Shown: piece after piece, positions 1-8,053 of the stretch
How positions within the stretch are numbered: the stretch's first letter is position 1
Layout of the letters: each line of letters opens with the position of its first letter
Source of the DNA: Lentisphaeria bacterium
GTDB lineage: Bacteria; Verrucomicrobiota; Lentisphaeria; Victivallales; UBA1829
Direction: 5' to 3'
NCBI GenBank assembly: GCA_017629515.1
Contig: JAGBXB010000020.1
Span: 21,608 to 85,607, forward strand
DNA: 64,000 nt
Notes under the pieces: generated by a model
Seen by the model: only the letters and a program-made list of their open reading frames with translations
Database searches by the model: none
Told to the model about the DNA's origin: nothing
Made by a program: the position numbers and the translations under genes

Positions 1-176
1 GCGGAACAGATGGGGCAAGACTTTCTTTCATGGGGGTACCCTGTCCCAATCTGGGAACAGGCGGAGGCAATTATCATGGAGAATATGAGTATATTTCCGT
101 GGAAAAAATGGAAAAAAGCGTGGAAATTATCATAAATATTGTAAAAGGTACAGTAAAACGGTTTGCAAAGCAGTAA
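1..176 (+). CDS. pepT: Peptidase T, C-terminal fragment (cut by window start)
   Basis: The open frame starting at base 3 encodes about 57 residues and stops at 174-176. It begins [11 protein letters not shown] and continues with PCPNLGTGG and NYHGEYEY, which matches the conserved C-terminal end of peptidase T, an M20-family zinc tripeptide aminopeptidase. The GTDG and HGE-type residues belong to the metal and substrate site in this family. The protein would release N-terminal residues from tripeptides in the cytoplasm. The start and most of the protein lie outside the window, so only the family can be called. The next gene begins 44 bases downstream and may be co-transcribed. Confidence 0.85.
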   Translation, partial: GTDGARLSFMGVPCPNLGTGGGNYHGEYEYISVEKMEKSVEIIINIVKGTVKRFAKQ

Positions 177-220
177 AAGAAACATTACAGTATTCAAAAC
201 CCGAAAGGAAAGGAGTAAAA

Positions 221-643
221 ATGGCTGTATGTCTCAATCACACAGATACCCCCGCTGTAACAAGTTGTGCCGCGTGCGGAAAACCCATTTGTGAAAAATG
301 CGTAGTTGCCGGAGCCTACTGTTCCGCAGAATGTCAGGCGAAAGCCGATCTTGCCGCCGGCCGTACCCATCAGATGATGGAAGGAAAAGCAAGAACGGAC
401 AAAAAGAATAAAGCACTGAAAACGGTCATCTTCCTTATTCTCCTTGCCGCAGCCGCAGCCGGAGCATATTACTATATGCAGAATCCCAAAAAGGCAAAAA
501 ATCATTTCAACGAACTTTCCGGAACAGTCAAAAATGCCGGTAAAGCCGTTGGAAAAAGAGTGGATGAAGCCAAAGAACGCACAAATAAAAGACTCAATCA
601 GGATTCCCGTTACAAGAAAAATGCGGAAAAACTGGTAAAATAA
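221..643 (+). CDS. B-box-type zinc-finger membrane protein, function unknown
   Basis: This 140-residue protein starts after a clear ribosome site (AAAGGAG, 7 bases before ATG). Residues 5-38 carry a run of Cys/His pairs (C-x2-H, CAAC, CEKC, YCSAEC) that resembles a B-box-like zinc-binding domain. One transmembrane helix follows at about residues 67-85 (VIFLILLAAAAAGAYYY). The C-terminal tail is basic and polar and could be helical. The zinc finger would be cytoplasmic if the helix is a simple anchor. Such B-box-plus-helix proteins occur in many bacteria without an assigned role. It sits directly after pepT and ends at a terminator hairpin. I infer no specific function. Confidence 0.75.
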   Translation: MAVCLNHTDTPAVTSCAACGKPICEKCVVAGAYCSAECQAKADLAAGRTHQMMEGKARTDKKNKALKTVIFLILLAAAAAGAYYYMQNPKKAKNHFNELSGTVKNAGKAVGKRVDEAKERTNKRLNQDSRYKKNAEKLVK

Positions 644-673
644 ATTCCCGGAATTTATTTTTGAAAAACAGAA

Positions 674-711
674 AAGGACTGCTGTGAACTTTCTGAACCA
701 CAGCAGTCCTT
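674..711. terminator. Terminator hairpin between convergent genes
   Basis: A 13-bp perfect stem (674-686 pairing with 699-711) has a 12-base loop. It lies between the plus-strand zinc-finger gene and the minus-strand hydrogenase-related operon. A-rich and T-rich flanks on both sides suit use in both directions. Confidence 0.75.
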
Positions 712-740
712 ATGTTTTGAGGATGATTTTTTGATTTTTT

Positions 741-1511
741 TTACTTGTTTTCCGGCCCCGCCCCTTTGCCCATAAGTCGCATGATCCCCTCCAGAATGGT
801 GGAGGGATGGGGGGGACAGCCGGGGATGTAAAGATCCACTTTCAGGATGTCCTCCAATTTTTCTTCACACTGGGAACTTTTTTCGTACAATCCTCCGGAA
901 ACAGCACACGCTCCGCAGGCAATGACCCATACAGGCCGGGGGGCGGCTTCATAGGTCTTTTTCAACGCAAGAAGCATATTTTTTGTTACCGGCCCGGTTA
1001 CCAGAATACAATCCGCATGCCGGGGGGAAGCCACCACCTGGATCCCGAATCTGCCCATATCCCATGCAAGAGTATTCAAAACATTGAAATCCAACTCACA
1101 TGCGGCACAGCCTCCGGCGGAAACCTGACGGATCTTCAAAGATCTTCCGCACAGTTTCGCCAGACTTTTATCCTGGGGAAGGGGGGGCGTATAATAGGAG
1201 TTATTGACAATAAGATCCTCTCTTTTCATTGCGGCAAGGCGGTACTCTTTACCGAAACGGATCCCCTCACATTTTTCGGCACATTTTCTGCAGAAGATAC
1301 ATTTTCCCATGTCCAGAGAGATTTTTCCATCGGAAAAACTTATGGCTTTCACGGGGCAGACTTCCGCAAGCACTTCTTTATATTCCGCACATTTTTCCTG
1401 ATCTACTTCTGCTCTTCCCGCAAATCTTTCCGGAAGGGCGGGCGGTGCTTTTACAGGGAAATTCCCTGTGCGGTATCCCTGATAAAGTCTTGCTTTCAGT
1501 GCTTTCCACAT
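741..1511 (-). CDS. Ehr/Hyf-like small subunit (HyfI/NuoB-like) fused to a ferredoxin domain
   Basis: This 256-residue protein carries the electron-transfer end of a group-4-hydrogenase-like membrane complex. Residues 40-82 form a ferredoxin-like domain with C41, C52-P, and C71-x2-C-x2-C-x3-C81. That is enough for one [4Fe-4S] cluster, because the two central cysteines of the first motif are missing. Residues 125-245 are NuoB/HyfI-like, with C135-x2-C138, C199 or C202, and C232 (PGCPPHP) as ligands of the N2-type cluster. The CxxC spacing is hydrogenase-like and differs from the adjacent Cys pair of complex I. I chose the ATG at 1511 because AAAGGA lies 9 bases upstream; the TTG at 1532 would overlap the previous gene. 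It is the last gene of the operon. Confidence 0.85.
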   Translation of the reverse strand: MWKALKARLYQGYRTGNFPVKAPPALPERFAGRAEVDQEKCAEYKEVLAEVCPVKAISFSDGKISLDMGKCIFCRKCAEKCEGIRFGKEYRLAAMKREDLIVNNSYYTPPLPQDKSLAKLCGRSLKIRQVSAGGCAACELDFNVLNTLAWDMGRFGIQVVASPRHADCILVTGPVTKNMLLALKKTYEAAPRPVWVIACGACAVSGGLYEKSSQCEEKLEDILKVDLYIPGCPPHPSTILEGIMRLMGKGAGPENK

Positions 1512-1528
1512 ATTCTTATTCCTTTCTC

Positions 1529-3037
1529 TCAAAGATCATGTCCGCAATAGGACAAATTGAAACTCTTGTTGCAAATTGGGAAGTGGGATATTTCCTCATC
1601 CCGCAACGCCATGGCAAGCCCCTCCCAGTTGTGGAAAGAGGGATCCACGATCTTGTAAAGTTGGATCCTGCCTGCCTCATCCGTAATGGCAACATGACAC
1701 AATTCCCCGCGCCAGCTTTCTGTAACAGAAAGGGCAAGGGTCTCTTTTTTCAAAGGCAGACTTTCCTCCCTGCAAGGCGGTGCATTTTGCAATTCCTGCA
1801 AATAACGGAAAAGGTACTCATGACTTTTTTTCAATTCATAAAAACGCAGCAACGCACGGGAAAGGACATCCCCGTTAGGCTGGAAAGGAAATTCTTCTTC
1901 GTATACACATTGTGCAGAAACTACTTCCTTCACAGGAAAATCTTTCCTTGCATCGCATTTGATCCCGCACGCTCTTGCCGCCATACCCGTAAGACCCAGC
2001 GCCTTTGCTGTCTCCAAAGAAACTCTGCCGGTATTTTCAAACCGGTCAAGACAGGTGGGGGCATTGAACATAAGAGCAAGAGCTTTCCACAACTCTCTGG
2101 AAACTTTTTTCACCTTGGGCAGAAGTTTCTGCGCCATCTCTTTATCCACTCCGTATCTGATTCCGCCGGGAACAACAAAGTTCCTGCCGAAACGGTTGCC
2201 GCAGAGTTCCGCAGTCATATTCAGATATTCCCCTCTGATCCTGCCGCAGAAACTTGCTGTGGGCAGAAATGCCACATCTCCGGCAAGTGCCCCCAGATCT
2301 CCGATATGATTGGCGATCCTTTCCAGCTCCAGAGCGAACTGTCTGGTTTTTTCTGCTTCCTCATCCGCTTTTATATCGCAGAGACTTTCCATGATCCTGC
2401 TGTAATTGATGCTTGCAGCAATAGAGGAATCCCCTGCCGCTGTTTCCACCAGATGGCGCATTGCTCCTGCCGGACCGTTTACAAGCATATTTTCCAGGTC
2501 TCTGTGCTGATAACCGAGAGAGATTTCCAGAGAATACACCTTTTCCCCCATGCACTGGAAACGGAAATGCCCCGGTTCGATCACTCCCGCATGGACAGGG
2601 CCTACGGCAACTTCGTGAACCGCATCCCCCTGCATGGTGAAATAGTCCATTACTCCGGTTTCCTGTTCTTTGCCGGGGAAACGCAAAGGTTTTGCGTTGG
2701 GATGAGCCTCTGCTTTCAGATCCGGGTATTTTTCCATGATCTCCCGTTCAAATCTGTTGAAGGAAGCATGGGAAGAGGTCAAAGAAAGAAAGGAATCTTT
2801 TACTTTGCTCTTTGCCAGGAGAAAACCTTTCTTTGCCGCATCTGCAAGGATGATGAAAAGATCATATCTGCCTTTTTCTCCGTCCGGTAAAGCAAAAAAT
2901 GCTTCTGTACGGCAGATATCCATCATAGAAAGGATCTTATCCCGGAACAGGGAAAACTCCATTTCCGGAATATTCTGCAAAGGGACACTCGTCCCGTTTT
3001 CCATAAAGAGAAAATCCTGTGAATAAGTCATCGTCAT
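1529..3037 (-). CDS. Ehr/Hyf-like large subunit (NuoC-NuoD fusion) lacking NiFe-binding cysteines
   Basis: This 502-residue protein has a NuoC-like domain (about 1-120, ending HPNAKPLRFPG) fused to a NuoD/hydrogenase-large-subunit domain, as in HycE and HyfG. In active [NiFe] hydrogenases the first ligand motif is RxCGxC and the second is DPCxxC. Here the first site reads AGDSS (residues 201-205) and the second reads DPSFHNW (465-471), which is the complex I pattern. No Cys pair remains, so a NiFe site cannot form. This places it with energy-converting hydrogenase-related (Ehr) complexes. The ATG at 3037 follows AAAAGGAG; the longer frame to 3085 runs into the upstream gene. It would sit on the cytoplasmic face of the complex. 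Confidence 0.88.
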   Translation of the reverse strand: MTMTYSQDFLFMENGTSVPLQNIPEMEFSLFRDKILSMMDICRTEAFFALPDGEKGRYDLFIILADAAKKGFLLAKSKVKDSFLSLTSSHASFNRFEREIMEKYPDLKAEAHPNAKPLRFPGKEQETGVMDYFTMQGDAVHEVAVGPVHAGVIEPGHFRFQCMGEKVYSLEISLGYQHRDLENMLVNGPAGAMRHLVETAAGDSSIAASINYSRIMESLCDIKADEEAEKTRQFALELERIANHIGDLGALAGDVAFLPTASFCGRIRGEYLNMTAELCGNRFGRNFVVPGGIRYGVDKEMAQKLLPKVKKVSRELWKALALMFNAPTCLDRFENTGRVSLETAKALGLTGMAARACGIKCDARKDFPVKEVVSAQCVYEEEFPFQPNGDVLSRALLRFYELKKSHEYLFRYLQELQNAPPCREESLPLKKETLALSVTESWRGELCHVAITDEAGRIQLYKIVDPSFHNWEGLAMALRDEEISHFPICNKSFNLSYCGHDL

Positions 3038-3056
3038 ATATACTCCTTTTCTCCTG

Positions 3057-4487
3057 TCAGAACTTGAAGAAATTATCAATGGCAAGCAAATAAAGTGACG
3101 CCATGCTTGCTACAAAAGCCAATATGATACTGAAAAGGATGAAAGAGGGCACTCTTGTTACTTTTTCAGTTGTTGCACCCAGTTGCGGGAAATCATTTTT
3201 TATCTCTCCACCCATACACATTTTCATCACAATACTGCACATGGCGCAGAAGATGATGAAAAGCAGTAAAAGAATGATCGCACCGTAAACAAATCCCGCC
3301 CGGCTTACAAGCACCCATTCCGTAAAGAACAGGGGCGAGGGCGGTGTGCCGCAGATAAAGAGCATTCCGATCATCCAGTTGCGGGCATTTTTCGGCAGCG
3401 TGGTGAAAAGCCCCTGTACGGAGGCGATCTTCCTTGTTCCGTAATAAAGAAGCAGATTTCCTGCGGTGAGGAAGAGCAGCATTTTGATAAGGGAGTGGAA
3501 GATCATGTGGATAAGGGCAGTTCCTTCGGAGGAAAATCCGATCATAAGGGCAATAAGTCCCATGTGTTCCACGCTGGAATAGGCAAGCATTCTTTTATAA
3601 TCCTTCTGACCGATAATGAAGAATGCGGCGATCACCAGGGAAACAATACCGAAGAAAATAAAGAAATTGTTGCAGAAAGGCAGCAATCCTTCCGGTGCCA
3701 CATCCCGCATCCGCCACATGCCCAGAAGCGCACAGTTGAGAAGGCTTCCGGAAAGAAGTGCGGAAACAGGGGAGGGGGCTTCACTGTGGGCGTCCGGCAG
3801 CCAGGAATGGAACGGCGCAAGACCGCATTTCAGACCGTAACCGGCAAAACAGAATACAAATGCCGCCTTGAACCATTGGGGGGATTGTACCGCCATGGAA
3901 TAGAAAGAAAGGGAGGCATTCTGTGCAAGGGAAGCACTTAAAAGCATAGTGCCGAAAAGGGCAAGCCCGATCCCCAGAGAACAGAGCAGAAGATATTTCC
4001 ACATGGCTTCCAGGGAACTTTTTGTTTTATGGAAATTGATGAGCGGCGCACTGGCAAGGGTGGTGGCCTCCACCGCCACCCAGAGCATCCCGAAATCTCT
4101 GGAAAGGGCTGTAAGAACCATGGTATCTACAAAGATGAGAAGAAGTACTGCAAAAGTTTTTGTACTCATCCCGTGGGGTTCATTGCGTAATGCCGCACTC
4201 TCTTTATCTGCCGGCAGCCAGGAGCGCAGATAGAATGTTACAAGGAAAAAGAGTACGGAAGTAATGCCCAGTACATAAAAGGCGGGATCGTAAATATCAA
4301 ATCCGAGCTGGGTACTGCCGATGGTATAAAGTCCCCGTTTGGTGTATGCCCCCAATATGACCGTTGCCAACAGCAGTGCTGCAAAAATGGTAAGAATATG
4401 CCGGATGAATTTCTCCCTGCAGAGAAGAATAAAAACTGCTCCTGCAAGGGGAATGGAAAGCAGAAACAGGGGAATATAGTTTGTCAT
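3057..4487 (-). CDS. Ehr/Hyf-like antiporter-type membrane subunit (HyfF/NuoN-like)
   Basis: A 476-residue polytopic protein of the proton-translocating antiporter family (NuoL/M/N, HyfF, MrpD). Typical signatures are HSWLPDAHSEAPSPVSALLSG (split here as HSWLPDAH and PSPVSALLSG) and YSSVEHMGLI, which form the central broken-helix region, plus an acidic residue in the early helices (WVAVEATTLAS). It would provide an ion channel module of the complex. Its ATG overlaps the stop of the preceding gene by four bases (ATGA), and a GGAGG ribosome site lies inside that gene, so the two are translationally coupled. About 13-14 helices are expected. Confidence 0.88.
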   Translation of the reverse strand: MTNYIPLFLLSIPLAGAVFILLCREKFIRHILTIFAALLLATVILGAYTKRGLYTIGSTQLGFDIYDPAFYVLGITSVLFFLVTFYLRSWLPADKESAALRNEPHGMSTKTFAVLLLIFVDTMVLTALSRDFGMLWVAVEATTLASAPLINFHKTKSSLEAMWKYLLLCSLGIGLALFGTMLLSASLAQNASLSFYSMAVQSPQWFKAAFVFCFAGYGLKCGLAPFHSWLPDAHSEAPSPVSALLSGSLLNCALLGMWRMRDVAPEGLLPFCNNFFIFFGIVSLVIAAFFIIGQKDYKRMLAYSSVEHMGLIALMIGFSSEGTALIHMIFHSLIKMLLFLTAGNLLLYYGTRKIASVQGLFTTLPKNARNWMIGMLFICGTPPSPLFFTEWVLVSRAGFVYGAIILLLLFIIFCAMCSIVMKMCMGGEIKNDFPQLGATTEKVTRVPSFILFSIILAFVASMASLYLLAIDNFFKF

Positions 4488-5176
4488 TTGGATGCCTCCT
4501 TTGCGGTAACATCGCCGGAAGAAGAGTTTTCCGGAAGATCGTCAAGGGTGGTAAGTTTATCTGCATCGATATGGGAAAATTCTCTCTGGATCTGGCAAAT
4601 GGCGATCCCCATGATGAATACCAGGACAAAAACATCCAGAAGAATACCCAGTTCTACAAGGAAATGATGGTGTCTCATCAAGCCGATCCCGAAAAGAGTG
4701 ATCCCGTTTTCAAATGTGAGAAAACCGATGACCTGGGTGAGTGCCTTTTTTCTGGCTGCTACAAGGAAAAGACCTGTAAGAAGCAGGGTAAATGAGGTGG
4801 CAACCGTTGTCTTTGCAAAGAAAGTGGGCAAAGGCAAATTGTTGGCGATCCAGAATCCCGCACCGCAGAACAGCAGAACCGCAAGAGCGGAAAAAGAGTA
4901 GCCGATCACCGGTTCCAGTTCCCGTTTTACCGATGCTTTTTTCATGGCAACATAAAGCAGATACGGCAGAAGTGTTCCTTTTATCACAAGATTGATAAGG
5001 GAAAGGATCCCGCTTTCAAAATGGATAAAGCCTATGTCGATCACCAAAGGCAATGCTCCCAGCAGAAATCCCTGTACCGCCACCAGACGGATCAAATGCA
5101 GCATCCTGCTGGATGCCGCAAGAAAGAGACAGTTGAAAAGAAAAAGTACCAGAATGAATTGTGTCATATTATCCAT
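4484..5176 (-). CDS. Ehr/Hyf-like membrane subunit (HyfE, NuoK-like)
   Basis: This 230-residue hydrophobic protein resembles HyfE, a NuoK-like subunit with extra N-terminal helices. The C-terminal half has the NuoK-like pattern FENGITLFGIGL followed by LVELGILLDVFVLVFIMGI, where buried glutamates in adjacent helices are part of the ion path in the family. The C-terminal tail (about 200-230) is polar and cytoplasmic. The ATG at 5176 follows GGGAGG by 11 bases and lies one base after the stop of the preceding gene. It overlaps the next gene by four bases. Confidence 0.83.
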   Translation of the reverse strand: MDNMTQFILVLFLFNCLFLAASSRMLHLIRLVAVQGFLLGALPLVIDIGFIHFESGILSLINLVIKGTLLPYLLYVAMKKASVKRELEPVIGYSFSALAVLLFCGAGFWIANNLPLPTFFAKTTVATSFTLLLTGLFLVAARKKALTQVIGFLTFENGITLFGIGLMRHHHFLVELGILLDVFVLVFIMGIAICQIQREFSHIDADKLTTLDDLPENSSSGDVTAKEASK

Positions 5177-5177
5177 T

Positions 5178-6125
5178 TTATTCTATACCTCCCTGAAAGA
5201 AATATTGAAGGATGATGGCAATAACCGCCAGAACTGCTGATGAAGTCAGAAGCTGGGGCAGTTTGAGAAATCTGCTTCTTGCCATGCAGGATTCCACGAT
5301 CCCTGTAAGGATGGAAACAAAAAATACTCCCGCAACGGAAAGAACCGCTCCCTGCCATGTTCCGTAAAACTCTCCCGGCATCAGGAGCATAACGAAAAAG
5401 GAGGCAAAAAGATAAAATTTCAACGCTGCTCCATAAAAAATCGCCGCAAGATCCGGTCCTCCGTAATCCAGTACCATTGCCTCATGGATCATGGTAAGTT
5501 CCAAATGGGTCTCTGGGTCATCAAAAGGCACCCGGCAGTTTTCGCAGAGAAGGACAAGGAAAAATGCTCCCGCAACAAGAAGGATCGGGGCAAGAAACGC
5601 CAGACTCTGGATCTGCAGACAGTTTTTGCTTAATACCGCCGTAAGGGCAGGCTCTCCGCAGCGGAAAACCAGACACGCAAGAATGGCAAAAAGTGTCCCC
5701 TCTGCCAGTGCGGAAAACTGTACTTCCCGGCTTGCTCCCATCCCCTCAAAACTTGATCCCGTTTCCAATGCCGCCAGCACGGTGAGAAAACGGCTTGTGC
5801 CCAGAAGATAGAAAAAGAAGATCACATCCCCTGTAAAAGCAAGGGGGGAGACAAATGACCCCTGGGGCAGAAAAAGAAATGCTCCGAAGAGCAATCCCAG
5901 AGAAGCAAGAGGGGCTGCCCGCAGGATCCAGGTGGAGGAACTGGAATAAATATGTTCCTTTTTGAGAAGTTTGAAAATATCAAAGTAAAGCTGGAATATG
6001 CTTACTCCTTTTCTTCCGGCAAAAAATGCCTTTGTCTTATTGATGAAGCCTATGCTCAACGGGGCAAGGAGCAAACTTGCCGCCGTAGAAAGAGCAAAAA
6101 AGATCCAATCCATATTTTTACACAT
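5178..6125 (-). CDS. Ehr/Hyf-like membrane anchor subunit (HyfC/NuoH-like)
   Basis: A 315-residue NuoH-family protein with about eight transmembrane helices. The segment GRKGVSIFQLYFDIFKLLKKE is the classic NuoH/HyfC cytoplasmic loop (GRxGp-QxYxDixKLLkKE). VPFDDPETHLELTMIHEAMVLDY is a conserved acidic loop that lines the junction between the peripheral arm and the first ion channel. In the complex it docks the NuoB/NuoD-like subunits to the membrane. Start: ATG at 6125 after AAAGGAG. It lies 18 bases from the preceding gene. I am sure of the family; the physiological partner is not visible here. Confidence 0.88.
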   Translation of the reverse strand: MCKNMDWIFFALSTAASLLLAPLSIGFINKTKAFFAGRKGVSIFQLYFDIFKLLKKEHIYSSSSTWILRAAPLASLGLLFGAFLFLPQGSFVSPLAFTGDVIFFFYLLGTSRFLTVLAALETGSSFEGMGASREVQFSALAEGTLFAILACLVFRCGEPALTAVLSKNCLQIQSLAFLAPILLVAGAFFLVLLCENCRVPFDDPETHLELTMIHEAMVLDYGGPDLAAIFYGAALKFYLFASFFVMLLMPGEFYGTWQGAVLSVAGVFFVSILTGIVESCMARSRFLKLPQLLTSSAVLAVIAIILQYFFQGGIE

Positions 6126-6143
6126 ATTTTATACTCCTTTCTC

Positions 6144-7970
6144 TCATTTTTTCAGCATGGCAAAAAACAGCATGCCTGCAAGAAACAGCAGGACGATGAA
6201 TATATAGATATGCAGATTGCCGGATTGTAAAAAGTGGATTTTATCCGCAATTTTTCTGCAGACGGAGGAAAGGGCCAGCCAGAAATATTCCATACCCGGA
6301 TCTTTTACCTTTTCTTCATAAGAAGCACTTTTTCCGAAAATGCCTGACGGGGGAACAAGGTGCTTTACTACTTTCAGTACCGGAGCGAAAAGTGTCACAA
6401 GAGGCTGGGTGAAGGCTGTGGGAGTATATTGCATCCTTGCATCCGGTCTGGCGTACCCGCAATCCCATGTGGGGGAAACTCTTTTGCCGCCTTTGCAGAA
6501 AAGATTCTGCAACAGAAGAAGTACAAAAATGAAAAGCGTGGTCAACAGACTGAAAAGAGCAAGACGCAGGGTGATACGGTAAAGATTTTCCGCAAAAGGA
6601 TTGGAAAGCATACGGAAAACAAAAGGAATAAGGCCTGTCGTAACAAGAGAAAGGATAAAGAGGAAATACATACTTCCTTTCATCACATTTGTCACTTCTT
6701 TTGCTTCCGCCGCTTCTTTTGTCCGGGGTTCTCCCAGAAAAACTCCGCCAATCGTTTTTGCCATGGCTGCGGCAGCAAGTCCTCCGGTCAATGCAAGAAC
6801 GATGAGGGAGGTGGTGGAAAGAGCTTTCAAAAAGCCGCTTCCATACAATACCCCCTGGAACGCTGCATAATATATAAGGAATTCACTGATGAAACCGTTG
6901 AAAGGGGGCAGTCCGCTCAATCCGGCGGCGTTGAGTGTAAAAAGTGTTCCCGTATGGGGTGCTTTTTTCATGAGTCCGCCCATTTTGTCCATTTCCAGAG
7001 TGCCGCAGCTTTTGAGAACCGCACCGGCACCGAGAAAAAGCCCGCCTTTGAGGAACGCATGATTGATAATGTGAAGAAACGCTCCGGAAAGTGCCATAAA
7101 CCGCATCATCGGCAGATCCGCCTGTCCAGCCAGCAGGGCAAGGGCAAAGGCAATGGAACAGATCCCCATATTTTCCATACTGGAATAGGCAAGGAGTCTT
7201 TTCAGATTGTTCTGGGCAAGGGCGGCGATGATCCCCCACAATGCTCCCAGAAGACCGAGGAAAAGTAAAAGTATGGCAAAATATCCGGGAAGATTGTTTG
7301 GCATGAAAACAAACAACCCCAGGAAACCCAGTTCGATCATTGCTCCGGACATGATCGCGGAAACCGGCGCAGGTGCGGCGGGATGGGCTTCCGGAAGCCA
7401 TACGTGAAGAATGGGAAAACCGATCTTCAAACCGAAACCGATAAGAGCAAGGAGGGCAAAGTGGATACTCTGGTAGGGAAACAGAAAGAAGGCAATGAGA
7501 AATGCCGCGCCCGCATGACAGGCAACAAAATAAAGAAATGCCGCTTTCTGTGTTTTGGCAGAGTGCATATCAAACATCACAAGGGCGGCACTGGCAAGTC
7601 CCATGATCTCCCAGCTGAAAAGGAAAAGGAAAGGATTTTTCAGCAAAGTAAGGGTGAACATGGCTGTAAGAGTCAGATTGAGAAAGAAGAAATAGTAGGA
7701 ACTTCTTTTTTCCCCGTGTCCAGCCAGGTACCCGGGCGAAAAGAACGCCGCGGCAAGTCCCAGTACAGCAATGGGGATCTGAAAAACTTTTTCCATGCCG
7801 GAATTTTGATGAAGAAGAAAATCAAGGACGATCGCAGTAAGCAATACTGCCGAAGATACGGCAAGGGAAATACTTCCACTCAAACTTGCCGCTTTGCTTT
7901 TTTTTCCGCAAAGCAAAGAAAGGGTGCCTCCGCCAAGCATGACGGCAAGGCCAATAACATAAATGAACAC
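6144..7970 (-). CDS. Ehr/Hyf-like antiporter-type membrane subunit (HyfB/NuoL-like), first gene of operon
   Basis: A 608-residue polytopic subunit of the NuoL/HyfB antiporter family. Signatures include FSWEIMGLASAALVMFD in the early helices, the central GFPILHVWLPEAHPAAPAPVSAIMSG region, and YSSMENMGICSIA. The C-terminus ends in an extra helix after IHFLQSGNLHIYI, as in HyfB and MbhH. I take a GTG start at 7970, because AGGAGG lies six bases upstream; the upstream ATG at 8015 has no ribosome site and falls near the predicted transcription start. It is the promoter-proximal gene of a six-gene unit running to 741. No maturation (hyp-like) genes are nearby. Confidence 0.85.
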   Translation of the reverse strand: MFIYVIGLAVMLGGGTLSLLCGKKSKAASLSGSISLAVSSAVLLTAIVLDFLLHQNSGMEKVFQIPIAVLGLAAAFFSPGYLAGHGEKRSSYYFFFLNLTLTAMFTLTLLKNPFLFLFSWEIMGLASAALVMFDMHSAKTQKAAFLYFVACHAGAAFLIAFFLFPYQSIHFALLALIGFGLKIGFPILHVWLPEAHPAAPAPVSAIMSGAMIELGFLGLFVFMPNNLPGYFAILLLFLGLLGALWGIIAALAQNNLKRLLAYSSMENMGICSIAFALALLAGQADLPMMRFMALSGAFLHIINHAFLKGGLFLGAGAVLKSCGTLEMDKMGGLMKKAPHTGTLFTLNAAGLSGLPPFNGFISEFLIYYAAFQGVLYGSGFLKALSTTSLIVLALTGGLAAAAMAKTIGGVFLGEPRTKEAAEAKEVTNVMKGSMYFLFILSLVTTGLIPFVFRMLSNPFAENLYRITLRLALFSLLTTLFIFVLLLLQNLFCKGGKRVSPTWDCGYARPDARMQYTPTAFTQPLVTLFAPVLKVVKHLVPPSGIFGKSASYEEKVKDPGMEYFWLALSSVCRKIADKIHFLQSGNLHIYIFIVLLFLAGMLFFAMLKK

Positions 7971-8006
7971 TTTATTCCTCCTGATTAATGAATAAAAGGT
8001 TACATT

Positions 8007-8034
8007 AATATACATTAAAAGAAGTTTTTTTCAA
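8007..8034 (-). promoter_or_regulatory. Promoter of the Ehr/Hyf-like operon
   Basis: On the minus strand a TTGAAA -35 (8029-8034) is followed after 16 bases by a TATATT -10 (8007-8012). Transcription would begin near 8000, about 30 bases before the GTG start. A repeated TTAATGTA lies around and after the -10. Confidence 0.6.
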
Positions 8035-8053
8035 TAGAAAGATGAAAGTATTT

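Noticed and set aside
1229..2890. A 553-codon plus-strand frame opposite the large-subunit gene
   Set aside because: It mirrors the true gene, has no family signature or ribosome site, and spans two minus-strand genes.
1529..7970. A functional hydrogen-evolving hydrogenase 4
   Set aside because: The large subunit lacks both CxxC motifs needed to bind nickel and iron, and no hyp or protease genes are present.
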